From positions 119,848,754 to 119,912,753 of the forward strand of contig OW240917.1 of NCBI GenBank assembly GCA_933207985.1: a DNA stretch of 64,000 nucleotides. The letters run 5' to 3'. A program made the translations under genes and the position numbers. The stretch comes from Pelobates cultripes. Its lineage: Eukaryota > Chordata > Amphibia > Anura > Pelobatidae. The notes under the pieces were generated by a model. That model searched no databases. It saw nothing but the letters and a program-made list of their open reading frames with translations, and was not told the origin of the DNA. Below are positions 1-11,400 of this stretch, piece by piece (the stretch's first letter is position 1; each line of letters begins with the position of its first letter).

Positions 1-117
1 TAACAAAAAACAAATATATACCCATTTCAATTATTTATTATTACCAGTGAAACCAATATAACATCTCAACATTCACAAATATACATTTCTGACATTCAAA
101 AACAAAACAAAAACAAA

Positions 118-1153
118 TCAGTGACCAATATAGCCACCTTTCTTTGCAAGGACACTCAAAAGCCTGCCATCCATGGATTCTGTCAGTGTTTTGATCTGTT
201 CACCATCAACATTGCGTGCAGCAGCAACCACAGCCTCCCAGACACTGTTCAGAGAGGTGTACTGTTTTCCCTCCTTGTAAATCTCACATTTGATGATGGA
301 CCACAGGTTCTCAATGGGGTTCAGATCAGGTGAACAAGGAGGCCATGTCATTAGATTTTCTTCTTTTATACCCTTTCTTGCCAGCCATGCTGTGGAGTAC
401 TTGGACGCGTGTGATGGAGCATTGTCCTGCATGAAAATCATGTTTTTCTTGAAGGATGCAGACTTCTTCCTGTACCACTGCTTGAAGAAGGTGTCTTCAG
501 GAACTGGCAGTAGGACTGGGAGTTGAGCTTGACTCCATCCTCAACCCGAAAAGGCCCCACAAGCTCATCTTTGATGATACCAGCCCAAACCAGTACTCCA
601 CCTCCACCTTGCTGGCGTCTGAGTGGACTGGAGCTCTCTGCCCTTTACCAATCCAGCCACGGGCCCATCCATCTGGCCCATCAAGACTCACTCTCATTTC
701 ATCAGTCCATAAAACCTTAGAAAAATCAGTCTTGAGATATTTCTTGGCCCAGTCTTGACGTTTCAGCTTGTGTGTCTTGTTCAGTGGTGGTCGTCTTTCA
801 GCCTTTCTTACCTTGGCCATGTCTCTGAGTATTGCACACCTTGTGCTTTTGGGCACTCCAGTGATGTTGCAGCTCTGAAATATGGCCAAACTTGTTGCAA
901 GTGGCATCGTGGCAGCTGCAAGTGGCATCGTGGCAGCTGCACGCTTGACTTTTCTCAGTTCATGGGCAGTTATTTTGCGCCTTGGTTTTTCCACACGCTT
1001 CTTGCGACCCTGTTGACTATTTTGAATGAAACGCTTGATTGTTCGATGATCACGCTTCAGAAGCTTTGCAATTTTAAGAGTGCTGCATCCCTCTGCAAGA
1101 TATCTCACTATTTTTGACTTTTCTGAGCCTGTCAAGTCCTTCTTTTGACCCAT
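118..1153 (-). pseudogene. Tc1-like transposase, DD37E type, frameshifted
   Basis: This is a cut-and-paste transposase acting on the element's terminal repeats. It starts at ATG 1153 (MGQKKDLTGSEK), with an N-terminal helix-turn-helix DNA-binding region, then the first catalytic Asp in LWTDEM. The frame is lost between about 500 and 600. The catalytic C-terminal half resumes in another frame, with the second Asp in MQDNAPSH and the Glu in PIENLW, ending at 118. I count 37 residues between the second Asp and the Glu; classical Tc1 has 34. A 21-bp stretch is duplicated in tandem at about 898-941, repeating AAATMPL in the protein. All three acidic residues survive, but the frameshift makes the copy inactive. 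Confidence 0.88.
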
Positions 1154-1172
1154 TTTGCCACAGGAAAGGAAG

Positions 1173-1196
1173 TTGCCTAATAATTATGCACACCTG
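1173..1196. repeat. Inner direct repeat of Tc1 terminal repeat
   Basis: This block shares TTGCCTAATAATT and a GCAC..CCTG end with the outer repeat at 1347-1371, in the same orientation. Such paired blocks are transposase binding sites in IR/DR-type elements; binding here is inferred from the family. Confidence 0.7.
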
Positions 1197-1346
1197 ATAT
1201 AGGGTGTTGATGTCATTAGACCACACCCCTTCTCATTACAGAGATGCACATCACCTAATATGCTTAATTGGTAGTAGGCTTTCGAGCCTATACAGCTTGG
1301 AGTAAGACAACATGCATAAAGAGGATGATGTGGTCAAAATACTCAT

Positions 1347-1371
1347 TTGCCTAATAATTCTGCACTCCCTG
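1347..1371. repeat. Outer terminal repeat of Tc1-like element
   Basis: This is the outermost end of the element, followed immediately by the TA target dinucleotide at 1372-1373. Read inward on the minus strand it begins CAGGGAGTGCAG. Confidence 0.8.
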
Positions 1372-1373
1372 TA

Positions 1374-2684
1374 TAGCATGTTAAAAATGCCTATACCTTG
1401 TTCTTATGATTTAAAATGTTTTATTATAAATATACTTACAGCTAATCCTGGGTATATTTGGCACCAAACATCATTAGTTTCCTGCACATTGGAAGACCAG
1501 GAGCTACTCTGCAAATTAAAACCTTTATTGTTGTTTTATTATGTAAATTGAATATTTGATCTTGGATTGGTTCCTGACATCATATTATTTTATCATTACA
1601 TGTCTTTGAGAACATGGAAATGTTCATGAAATTAAAAAATGACCGCCTCCACCTAAACGTAAGCATACAAATATTAATCTGTGTGTATTATTGTTTTAAA
1701 ATGATTTCTGGAAAGTAATTTCAAGGTGATCGTGCTACTTAAACGTTTATGTGATCAATTTTGTTTCTTTTCTGTTGACTCCATGTATTAAAATGTGAGT
1801 TGTATCTCAGACTAAGTGAGATGTAGTTTTAACATTGTGTGCTTGAATGCAAGTATGCTCCAACTTTGCCTTTATTATAGGGTTTATAATCTTGTCTCCT
1901 TTAGGCAAAAAACAGTGCTTAGAACAATAACCCTATCTCTCATAAGTGTTTGGGCTTGTTGGACATGTTAATTGTTGACAGGGCTAGGTAACCATAGCAA
2001 AATTTCTGTTACTAGCCAAAATGACCAGGGGTTCACAAAGTTTTTTTTTAAAAAAGGAAAATTTATGCCATCCAAAACATATTACAGAAAACTTTTTTTG
2101 CATGGATTTATTTTATTTATAGTGTTTAAAAACTATTGTAGTATATATTAAAAACTTGAAATACATTTATCATGGATGAACCTGCAGTAGATGAATTGGA
2201 GAAATGGAACGTACAGACGGCATGTGGCACCACCAGTCTCACACAGAACATGTCCATGATCATGTCCTATTTGCAATAATGTGGTATTAATAGATTCTTT
2301 AATCTTGGAAATTTGTCTTTTATGAAGGTTAGGCCATCAATACTACATAACAATATGTAAAGATACCGGCAAGCAAAACTCCTAATAATACATAATTTTG
2401 ACACCTAAACAGCATAAAATACAGATAAAGTACAGACTTGTGCTGAAAGAAAATACAGCATAAGCAAACGCACGTCAATCAGAATGTAATTCCATTTATT
2501 TATTTTCCCAAGAAGAATGCAGTGATAATTGAGTTGAAAATTAGAATTTAAGCAGTTAGTTGGATGTTGAGCAATACCATAAAAGCTACAGGAAGGTTAC
2601 TTGTGTAGAACAGTCTTTCAGAAAGATTACTCCAAAGTATGCAAATAAAAAAACAGGTGCTAAATTTGAACTGTATATCAGATG
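1374..2684. other. Intergenic, nothing recognised
   Basis: AT-rich sequence with no long open frame, no recognisable coding similarity and no repeat structure that I could identify. Confidence 0.6.
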
Positions 2685-4017
2685 TTAAACGGACACTATA
2701 GTCACTAGCACAACTACAGCTTAATATAGTTGTCCTGGTAAGTAAAATTAATTGCCTTCAGGCATTTTCATGCAAACACTGTCTTTTGAGGGAAAAGGCA
2801 GTGTTTACATTGCCCCCTAGGGCCACCTCCAGTGGTCACTGTTCAGATGGCCACTGGAGGTGCTTCTTCGGGCAGTGCTGCACAGTCTCGATGAATTTTC
2901 CTTATAGAGATGCATTAGGCCCGCCCAGCCTCCTTGCCAATTTCAGCCAATGCTACGGGAAAACATTGGATTCCCTAAAAATCTGAAATTCTGATGATGT
3001 CAGCATGGAGGCAGATCTGGGCAAGGCCTGTACTGGCGGACCCCCATGATGCTGTAAATAAGGTAAGATTGTTTTACCTTTTAAGAGGATTAACAGGGGG
3101 CAAGCCACCTGTATTGTGTTTGTAACCCCTTAGTGACCAGACCGCTTTTCAATTTTCTTACCGTTTGGGACCAGGGCTGTTTTTACATTTCTGCTGTGTT
3201 TGTGTTTAGCTATAATTTTCCTCTTACTCATTTAATGTACCCACACATATTATATACCGTTTTTCTCGTCATTAAATGGTCTTTCTAAAGATACCATTAT
3301 TTTCATTATATCTTATAATTTACTAAAAAAATTGTAAAATATGATGAAAAAATGTAAAAAAAAACTTTTTCGAACATTGACCACAACAATCTGTTACGCA
3401 TCTACAACCGCCAAAAAACACTTGTGCTAAATAGTTTCTAAATTTTGTCCTGAGTTTAGAAATACCCAGTGTGAGCATGTTCTTAGTTTTTTTTTTTGCA
3501 AGTTATATGGCAATAAGTACAAGTAGCACTTTGCTATTTCCAAACCATTTTTTTTTCAAAATGAACGCAAGTTACATTGTAACATTTGAGGTATTTTGAC
3601 TCTTTTCATGTAACCATTTTACCACCAATCTACGCGAAATGTAAAAAAAAAAAAGATTGGTGATTTTTTTCACACACATAGCAATTTAAGAATACATGTA
3701 CTGAAAACTTTAAGGGTTACAGCAAAAGAACACCCCAATATGTGTTTAGCAACATCTCATGAGTACAGTGATACCACCCATGTGTAGCTGTATCAGGCTC
3801 TCTTTGGGGCTAAAAGACCTTATTTGGAGGGTGCGCATTCCAGTTTTCCAACTTGGAATTTTCTCAGCCGGTCATCATGCACCCATGTCCTATTTGGGAC
3901 ATTTTTGAAGCCAGCCAATGTAATTTACCCCCATCAAATCATATATTTTTTAAAAGTAGACACCCTAGGGTACTTTAAATGGTGGTATTTTAACACTTTC
4001 CATGCACTAATTCTACC

Positions 4018-5330
4018 CAGGGCTGCCACCAGAAATTTTGGGGCCCCTGACAAAGCACAAGGTCTGCATTCGCTGCACTAACACACACACTGCATCCACT
4101 GCACTAACACACACACACTGCATTCACTCCACTAACACACACACTGCATTCACTACACTGACACACACTCTGCATCCACAACACTAACACACTGCATTCA
4201 CTGCACTAACACACACAGTGCATCCACTGCACTAACACACACACTGCATTCATTGCACTAACACACACACACACTGCATTCACTCCACTAACACACACAC
4301 TGACACACACTCTGCATTCACTACACTGACACACACTCTGCATTCACTGCACTAACACACACTCTGCATTCACTACACTGACACACACACTGCATTCACT
4401 ACACTGACACACACTCTGCATTCACTACACTGACACACACACAGCATTCACTACACTAACACACACACTGCATCCATTACACTAACACACACTGCATTCA
4501 CTGCACTAACACACACACTGCATTCACTGCACTAACACACACTGCATTCACTACAATGACACACACTCTGCATTCACTGCACTAACACACACTGCATTCA
4601 CTACACTAACACACACACTGCATTCACTGCACTAACACACACTGCATTCACTACAATGACACACACTCTGCATTCACTGCACTAACACACACTGCATTCA
4701 CTGCACTAACACACACACTGCATCCACAACACTAACACACACACTGCATCCACAACACTAACATACACTCTGCATTCACTACACTAACACACACACTGCA
4801 TTCATTACACTGACACACACTCTGCATTCACTACACTGACACACACTGCATTCACTACACTGACACACACACTGCATCTACAACACTAACACACACTGCA
4901 TCCACAACACTAACACACACTGCATTCATTACACTAACACACACTCTGCATTCATTACACTAACACACACACTGCATCCGCAACTCTAACACACACTCTG
5001 CATTCACTACACTGACACACACTCTGCATCCACTACACTGACACATACACTGCATCCACTACACTGACACATACACTGCATCCACTACACTGACACACAC
5101 TCTGCATTCACTACACTGACACACACTCTGTATTCACTACACTGACACACACTCTGCATTCACTACACTGACACACACACTGCATTCATTACACTAACAC
5201 ACACACTGCATTCATTACACTAACACACACTGCATTCATTGCGGGGGGAAGGCTGGCCGGCTGGGGGGTGTGTGGAGGGCCCAAACCTTGTGCTTTGTCA
5301 GTGGCCCCAAAATTTCTGGTGGCGGCCCTG
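4018..5330. mobile_element. Inverted-arm element carrying a minisatellite
   Basis: The left arm 4018-4062 (CAGGGCTGCCACCAG...) and the right arm 5286-5330, reverse-complemented (CAGGGCCGCCACCAG...), are 45-bp inverted repeats with two mismatches. Everything between them is tandem repeat. CAGGG starts are typical of hAT-type ends, but I could not find a convincing 8-bp target duplication, so the class is uncertain. Confidence 0.65.
4063..5240. repeat. Minisatellite, about 26-bp unit
   Basis: About 45 imperfect copies of a unit close to CACTACACTGACACACACTC plus TGCATT. Variants swap TGACAC for TAACAC and TTCACT for TCCACT, and units differ by a few CA pairs. The array exactly fills the space between the 45-bp inverted arms. 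Confidence 0.95.
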
Positions 5331-5757
5331 TGTCCAGTCACAAACACTTGCCAAAGTTAGCGTTCATATTTGTTTTTTGCATTTTTTTTTACACAAAAAC
5401 TGCACTTTTACTGGTGATTTAATCATCGTGATAGGTTTTACTGTGTTAAACACTCATATTTGTGTTAAGCGAAGTCTCCCATGTATAACAATATCCCCCC
5501 ATGTACAGGTTTTATGGTGTTTTGGAAAGCTACAAGGTCAATGCAGGGCTTGCACAATTCAGTTTGCCAGATTGCTTTGCGGGTCTGTGTTGCCTTTTGA
5601 GACCATATGGTAGCCCAGGAATGTGAAATAACCCCAACATGGCATACCATTTTCAAATATAGACAACCCAGGGTAATCAAAATGGGGCATTTCCAGTCTT
5701 TTCTAGTAGCCACTTAGTCACAAACGCTGGGCAAAGTTAGCGTTTTTATTTGTATAA

Positions 5758-6321
5758 TACGTGTGTGTGTGTGTGTGTGTGTATATATACACACACTTTT
5801 ATTTCCTATATATGTATAATATATAATTAAAGAATTTTATAATATATGATACATTTATAATGCATATAATGCATAAATATGTATATATATATCTCAAAGT
5901 ACACTTATAATGAAATCATATATATGCATTATATATGTATACTAGATTATAAAATGCTTTAATTACTTTATAATATATTGTACATATATAATATTTGTAT
6001 AATATATATATATATATATTTTATTTTATTTTTTACTTTTTAGCAGCCTGTGGGACTGCCTGACAGCTCAAACAGTCCCCAGTTAAGTCCAGGGCTCCAT
6101 TTTGCTGCAGATGTACTAGGTACGTCCGCGGACCTTAATGACTATTTTTTGTCGGACGTACCTAGTACGTCCGCGTCGTTAAGGAAATATGTATTTATAA
6201 TGTCAGTCTAAATGTATTTTGATTTAAATATATATGTATATTAATATCAAAATACAGTTAGCACAAATGTAAAATGATATATAATTTTTTATTTACTTAT
6301 TATTTATTTATTGATTATTTT

Positions 6322-6360
<39 letters not shown>

Positions 6361-6480
6361 TATAGTTTAATATTAAAATACACTTTTAATAATGATTTAT
6401 GTATGTGCATGTGCATATAAAAGTACTTAGATCATAAATATATATATGAATATATATAACTTTTTACTAACTTTTATTTA
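5758..6480. repeat. AT-rich and GT/TA microsatellite stretch
   Basis: Contains a (GT)n run at about 5761-5782, TA runs at about 6003-6018 and 6329-6356, and TATA-rich palindromic sequence. An inverted pair around ACGTACCTAGTACGTCC lies at 6116-6175. Confidence 0.8.
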
Positions 6481-7784
6481 CTCTCTAAACATTTGTGCAG
6501 GCATGAGGGGGACAGCCTGAGAGCTCAGGCAGGCCCCCTGCAGGCACTGCACAAGTCGGCTATTCTGGCCATGTGATCGCGAGGCCCACTCGATTACTTG
6601 GCCCCCGGGAGAGCCGGATCGGGCAGAGGGGGTCTGTCTGAGCTCCCAGGCAGACCCCAGGATCACCAGCGATCAGGTAAGTGGGGATTTACTATTGGAC
6701 ATACCAGGTATGTTCAAGGTTGATAATCAACGTTTTTTGGTGGATGTATCTGGTATGTCCGAGGGCGGGAAGGGGTTAACACTATAGGGTCTGGAATACA
6801 TGTTTGTGTTCCTGACCCTATAGTGTTCCTTTAAGCTTGCAAGGCCTAGACAGAACAGGGACATTTAAGGAAGTCTTAAGAATGGTGGGTGGAGGTTAAT
6901 GTAAAGGGGTGTTAAAATTATAAATAGGAGGGGGGCGGGGCTAAGCTGCCATGCTGAGCGGTTGCACATGAGACGAGCTCCGTGCAAAAATGTTCTGAAT
7001 CAGCCAAAATCGGGGTAAAAACCCACCTAATCGACTGTTAGGCGACCTGGAGAAGGGAGCCCTAAAACTGCAGAGCCAAGCGCCAAGCAACCCGACCGAA
7101 ATCAGAGGCTCCTAACCAGGGATAGACCTGAGGCCTACCAGAGGCCTACTTTGATAAAGCGAGGGAGGTGGCCGATCCCTACGCCGACTGCAGCCACTCA
7201 CCTGGACGTCTCCCTGGCATACTCCCTCCCCCCCTGCCGGTGAGGGTCATCCCGGCAACTAAAGCCTGAGACACAGCGGGAAAACCACAGCGGTGACTGT
7301 CCCACACAGCTGGAACAGCACCAACAATCATGGCGGTCACCACGAGTAACCCTCTGAAATGCGCCCCGTAGCCCCCCCTGGAAGAAAGGCTGGATCGCCT
7401 GTTCTCCGCCTTTTGGGCTAAAGTATACCAAAGGGGAGGCACAGAAGTGGAGACCCCACCAGCAGCAACTCAAGAAGAGCCCGGGCAGAGACCCGCTGCT
7501 TCCATGCGGGGCAACGGCAAAGCTAAAATGGCGGGAGGAAGGAAGCGGTCGACCCGACGCAATCCTCGATACCGCAGACAAAGACTAGCGGTGAGTCGTC
7601 CAACCCCCCATCATGGGCTACCCCTTTGCAGTCTCACCACACTCCGGAAGACCAACACCCACCATGTGGAGAACCCGCAGAGGAGACCGCGGAGACCCTG
7701 TCGCATGCCCACAGAGCCCCTGAGACCTCCTACCCAAGAGACTGACCTGCCTCACACGCTGACGAACAAAGCGGCTCCCAGTCA

Positions 7785-7789
7785 GTCAC
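7785..7789. repeat. Target-site duplication of gypsy element (left)
   Basis: GTCAC directly precedes the left LTR and is repeated at 13413-13417 directly after the right LTR. Confidence 0.95.
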
Positions 7790-8456
7790 TGTAACGAGAA
7801 TATACCCCAACACGCAGGATTCAGCTAAACAGAAGACAACACAGAGGAGAGATACGTCTACCGGACCTTAGAATGGCCGGACTCGACGTATATGAGAGGA
7901 GACAGAGTCAGGAACGATCCGAAATCAAGGGCACAGAGAGACAGCGTAAACTAGGACAAGCCGGGGTCTGGTACACAGTAAACAACAAGCCGACAACCAG
8001 AACAGAAGGATAAAGAGAAAACGTAGTCAGAAACAAAGCCAATGTCAATACGGAGAAACACAACTGAACACAACAAGCGCTAAAGGGAACTGATACAGAA
8101 ACCACGATAGGGCAGGGAGTAGAGGGAGAGGTAAGTTTAAATAGCTTCAAAACTAATGTGATTGGCTCCTGTCATATCCACACCCCCAAAAGGTAAGTGT
8201 ATGGGGAGTGTGGTATGACAGGGGCCAATGGGAGCCTTTTGACAATTTAGGCTCCCACTGTCTCTTTAAGAGCGCGCCCGAGACTCGCGGCGCGCTCTTA
8301 GATTCAGGCGGGACACGTGACCGCTTCTCGCGGTCACTGCCCGCCTTGCTAGTGGAGCCGTCGGATGAGCCGCGCGCGGCTCGTGCAGCAGCATGACCGC
8401 GCGCGGCTTGAAGAGAGGACCGCGGCCGGCCCCTGGAGAAGGTGAGTAACGCTACA
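7790..8456 (-). repeat. 3' LTR of gypsy element
   Basis: 667 bp, nearly identical to 12746-13412. In the element's own direction it is the 3' LTR. It also encodes the last 100 or so codons of pol (8153-8456). GC-rich palindromic blocks (GCGCGCGG and similar) and a CACGTGAC motif lie in the U3 part. Confidence 0.95.
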
Positions 8457-11400
8457 GTACCCCTCCCTGAGGACACGCCCTCCGGGCGGGTAGGGCCAGG
8501 CCTGGCCGGAAAACGAGAATGGTAAGAACGCACAAGGCGGGGAGCGTGAACAGCATCAGCTGAAATCCAACTGCGCTCCTCAGGCCCATAACCCTTCCAA
8601 TGCACCAAGTACTGAAGTCGACCCCTAAGGTAACGAGAGTCAAGAACAGCAGAGACTTCGAATTCATCATGGCCCTCCACGGAGACAGGAGGAGGAGGCA
8701 GAGAATGCCGGGTATAGCGGTTGCGTACGTAAGGTTTTAACAATGAAGTGTGAAACACATTAGGAATACGCAGATTCCTAGGAAGACCCAAGGCGTATGA
8801 AACAGGATTAACCTTATGCAGTATACGATAAGGACCTATGAAGCGGGGAGCCAATTTCATAGAAGGCACCCGCAGGCGAATATTCCGCGTGGAAAGCAAA
8901 ACCCTGTCCCCCACAACATAAGTAGGAGCCGCCCTGCGATGCTTGTCAGCCTGAGCCTTCTGGCGAGCAGCGGAATCCACCAAAGAACGCTGAACCTGCT
9001 CCCAAGTATTACGCAAACCAGCCAAATGCTCATCCAGAACTGGCATGCCCTGTGAGGAGAATGCAGCCGGAAGAACAACGGGATGCTGGCCATAGACAAC
9101 GTAAAAAGGGCTTTTGCCGGAAGAATCATGAGTGGCATTATTTCGAGCAAACTCAGCCCAAGGAAGTAGGTCAGACCAATTGTCCTGATGGTGAGACACA
9201 AAACAACGAAGGTACTGCTCCAGAGACTGGTTGGCACGTTCAGCAGCTCCATTAGACTGGGGATGGTAAGCGGAAGAAAATGAGAGAGAAATACCCATTT
9301 CTGAGCAAAAGGCTTTCCAGAACCTGGAAATAAATTGGCTACCCCTATCGGACACAATAGATACAGGAATACCATGTAACCGAAATACTTCTCTAGCGAA
9401 GATAAGAGCCAGTTCCTTGGATGTGGGCAACTTGCTAAGAGACACAAAGTGAGCCATCTTGGAAAACCGATCTACTATCATCAGGATGACTGTGTTACCA
9501 TTCGAAGGGGGTAATTCAACAATAAAATCCATGGATAGGTTAGACCAAGGTCTCTCGGGAACTGGTAAGGGATGCAGAAGCCCACAAGGAACTCTACGCG
9601 ACGTTTTCATACATGCACAAGTAGTACAAGCACTTATATAGTCAGTGACATCCTTACGTAAGGAACCCCACCAAAAATATCGAGAAACGGCTGACATCGT
9701 TTTATTAATACCAGGATGTCCAGCAGTCTTAGTATCATGATATAATGACAGAATCTCCCGTCTCTCGGGAATATCAACAAACAATTTATCAATAGGCCTC
9801 TCGCTAGGTGCCATACTTTGTTTTGCCTGTATGGTCTGCAAGAGGGATGAAGAAATAGACAACATAGTAGTGGCTATTATCCTGTCTGGGGGAATGACAG
9901 GAGTAACGTCAACCTCTTGTTTGTCAGTAGTTTCGAACTTTCTGGACAGAGCATCTGCTTTAATGTTGCGATCACCTGGCCTATAGGTGATAATATAATT
10001 GAAACGGGACAAAAATAGTGACCATCTGGCCTGTCTAGAAGATAATCTTTTAGCTTCACCAAGGTAGGATAGATTCTTGTGATCAGTAAAAATTAGAATA
10101 GGATCCTTAGTTCCTTCTAACAGATCTCTCCATTCTTTAAGGGCTAAGATAATAGCAAGGAGTTCACGATTACCCACATCATAATTCCTTTCAGCTTTGG
10201 ACATTTGTCTAGAAAAGAAGCCACAAGGATGCAATGGCTTTTCAGGCGATTCTCTTTGGGACAAAACAGCACCTACCCCGATTTCAGAAGCATCAACTTC
10301 AAGAATATAAGGCAATGAGGGGATAGGGTGCTGTAAAATAGGTGCCGAGGCGAATGTAGTTTTAAGAAAGTCGAAAGCCTGAAGTGCCTCGGGAGACCAG
10401 ACACGAGTATTACCACCCTTTTTTGTCATACGGGTAATAGGTGCTACAATAGAAGAAAAACCCTTAATAAAGCGTCTATAATAGTTAGAGAAACCAAGAA
10501 AACGTTGAATTGCTTTCAAACCCTGTGGTAGAGGCCACTCTATAACCGCAGAAAGCTTCTGGGGATCCATACGAAACCCTTTGGCGGAAATCAAATACCC
10601 CAAGAACTGGACTTCAGATTGGTCAAATAAACATTTTTCTAGTTTACAGTAAAGACCATTATTAAGAAGGGTCTTCAATACCGTTGTGACATGCCTGTGA
10701 TGAGTGTGTAAATCTGTAGAATATATCAATATGTCGTCCAAATATACAATTACAAATGTGTGAATAAAGTCTCTTAGGACGTCATTAATAAATTCCTGAA
10801 ATACTGCTGGGGCATTGCAAAGACCAAATGGCATAACAGTATATTCGTAATGACCGGATCTAGTGTTGAATGCAGTCTTCCATTCGTGACCTTCCTTTAT
10901 GCGTATTAAATTGTATGCACCTCTAAGGTCCAATTTGGTGAACACAGTAGCATGTTTCAGCCTGTCAAATAACTCTGTAATTAAAGGTATAGGGTATGCA
11001 TTTTTGATAGTGATTTTGTTTAGACCTCTATAATCGATGCACGGTCTTAAATCACCCTCTTTCTTAGATACAAAGAAAAACCCTGCTCCAGCCGGAGAAG
11101 AGGATCTCCTAATGAACCCCTTTTCTAGTGATTCTTTAACATACTCCTCCATGATACGGTTCTCTTGAATAGATAAGGGGTACACCCTGCCCTTAGGAGG
11201 TATAGTGCCCGGCAATAAATCGAAAGCACAATCATAGGATCTGTGAGGCGGTAATTTATCAGCTTCCCTTTTATCGAATACAGTTTTGAGAAACAAGTAC
11301 TGAGGAGGTATAATAGTAGACAAAGGAGGAGTGGTAGGAACATTAATGGTATTTAAAGGGGTGACTTTAATCATACAAGAGTCATGGCAGGTTTTACCCC

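Larger units (their letters stand above)
1..1373 (-). mobile_element. Tc1/mariner-like transposon, truncated by window edge
   Basis: The element reads on the minus strand. Its right end is a terminal repeat that on the plus strand finishes TGCACTCCCTG at 1371, followed by TA (1372-1373), the expected Tc1/mariner target dinucleotide. A second, similar block lies about 175 bp inward (1173-1196 against 1347-1371), which gives the long terminal repeat with two direct repeats (IR/DR type) known from many vertebrate Tc1 elements. The left terminal repeat is not in the window, so the copy continues past base 1. A broken transposase fills the interior. Confidence 0.9.
3122..6779. mobile_element. AACCCCTT-ended TTAA element, copy 1 (interrupted)
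   Basis: The ends are inverted: AACCCCTTAGTGACC at the left and GGGAAGGGGTTAA at the right. The flanking target is GTAA on the left (a decayed TTAA) and TTAA at 6776-6779. The interior matches a second copy at 31779-33836 in order: a T-rich left part, segments such as AGCGAAGTCTCC near 5467, AT-rich microsatellite DNA, a GC-rich segment ending ATCAGGTAAGT (6671-6681), and a terminal hairpin (6697-6765). I see no transposase. The copy is lengthened by the minisatellite insert at 4018-5330. Confidence 0.7.
2685..6834. mobile_element. TTAA-flanked hairpin element, interrupted (outer)
   Basis: The left end is TTAA followed by a GGACACTATAG motif (2685-2702). The right end is an ACACTATAGGG...CCCTATAGTGT hairpin followed by CCTTTAA (6779-6834). 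These ends match complete family members at 19928-20421, 24664-25109 and 37070-37471. There is no coding potential, so the element is non-autonomous. The TTAA target suggests piggyBac-like mobilisation, by inference. A second element (3122-6779) sits inside it, so the two ends lie about 4.1 kb apart. Confidence 0.6.

Noticed and set aside
4063..5240. CRISPR-like regular array
   Set aside because: There are no distinct spacers; units are contiguous, variable and CA-rich, and the genome is eukaryotic. The same holds for the 108-bp array at 51900-52560.
7198..7581. 127-codon minus-strand frame and overlapping 87-codon frame
   Set aside because: They lie in the GC-rich leader of the L1-like retroposon, overlap each other and resemble no known protein.
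8452..9447. Frames 8452-8670 and 8857-9447 within the gypsy element
   Set aside because: They are alternate-frame readings of the intact pol frame on the same strand.
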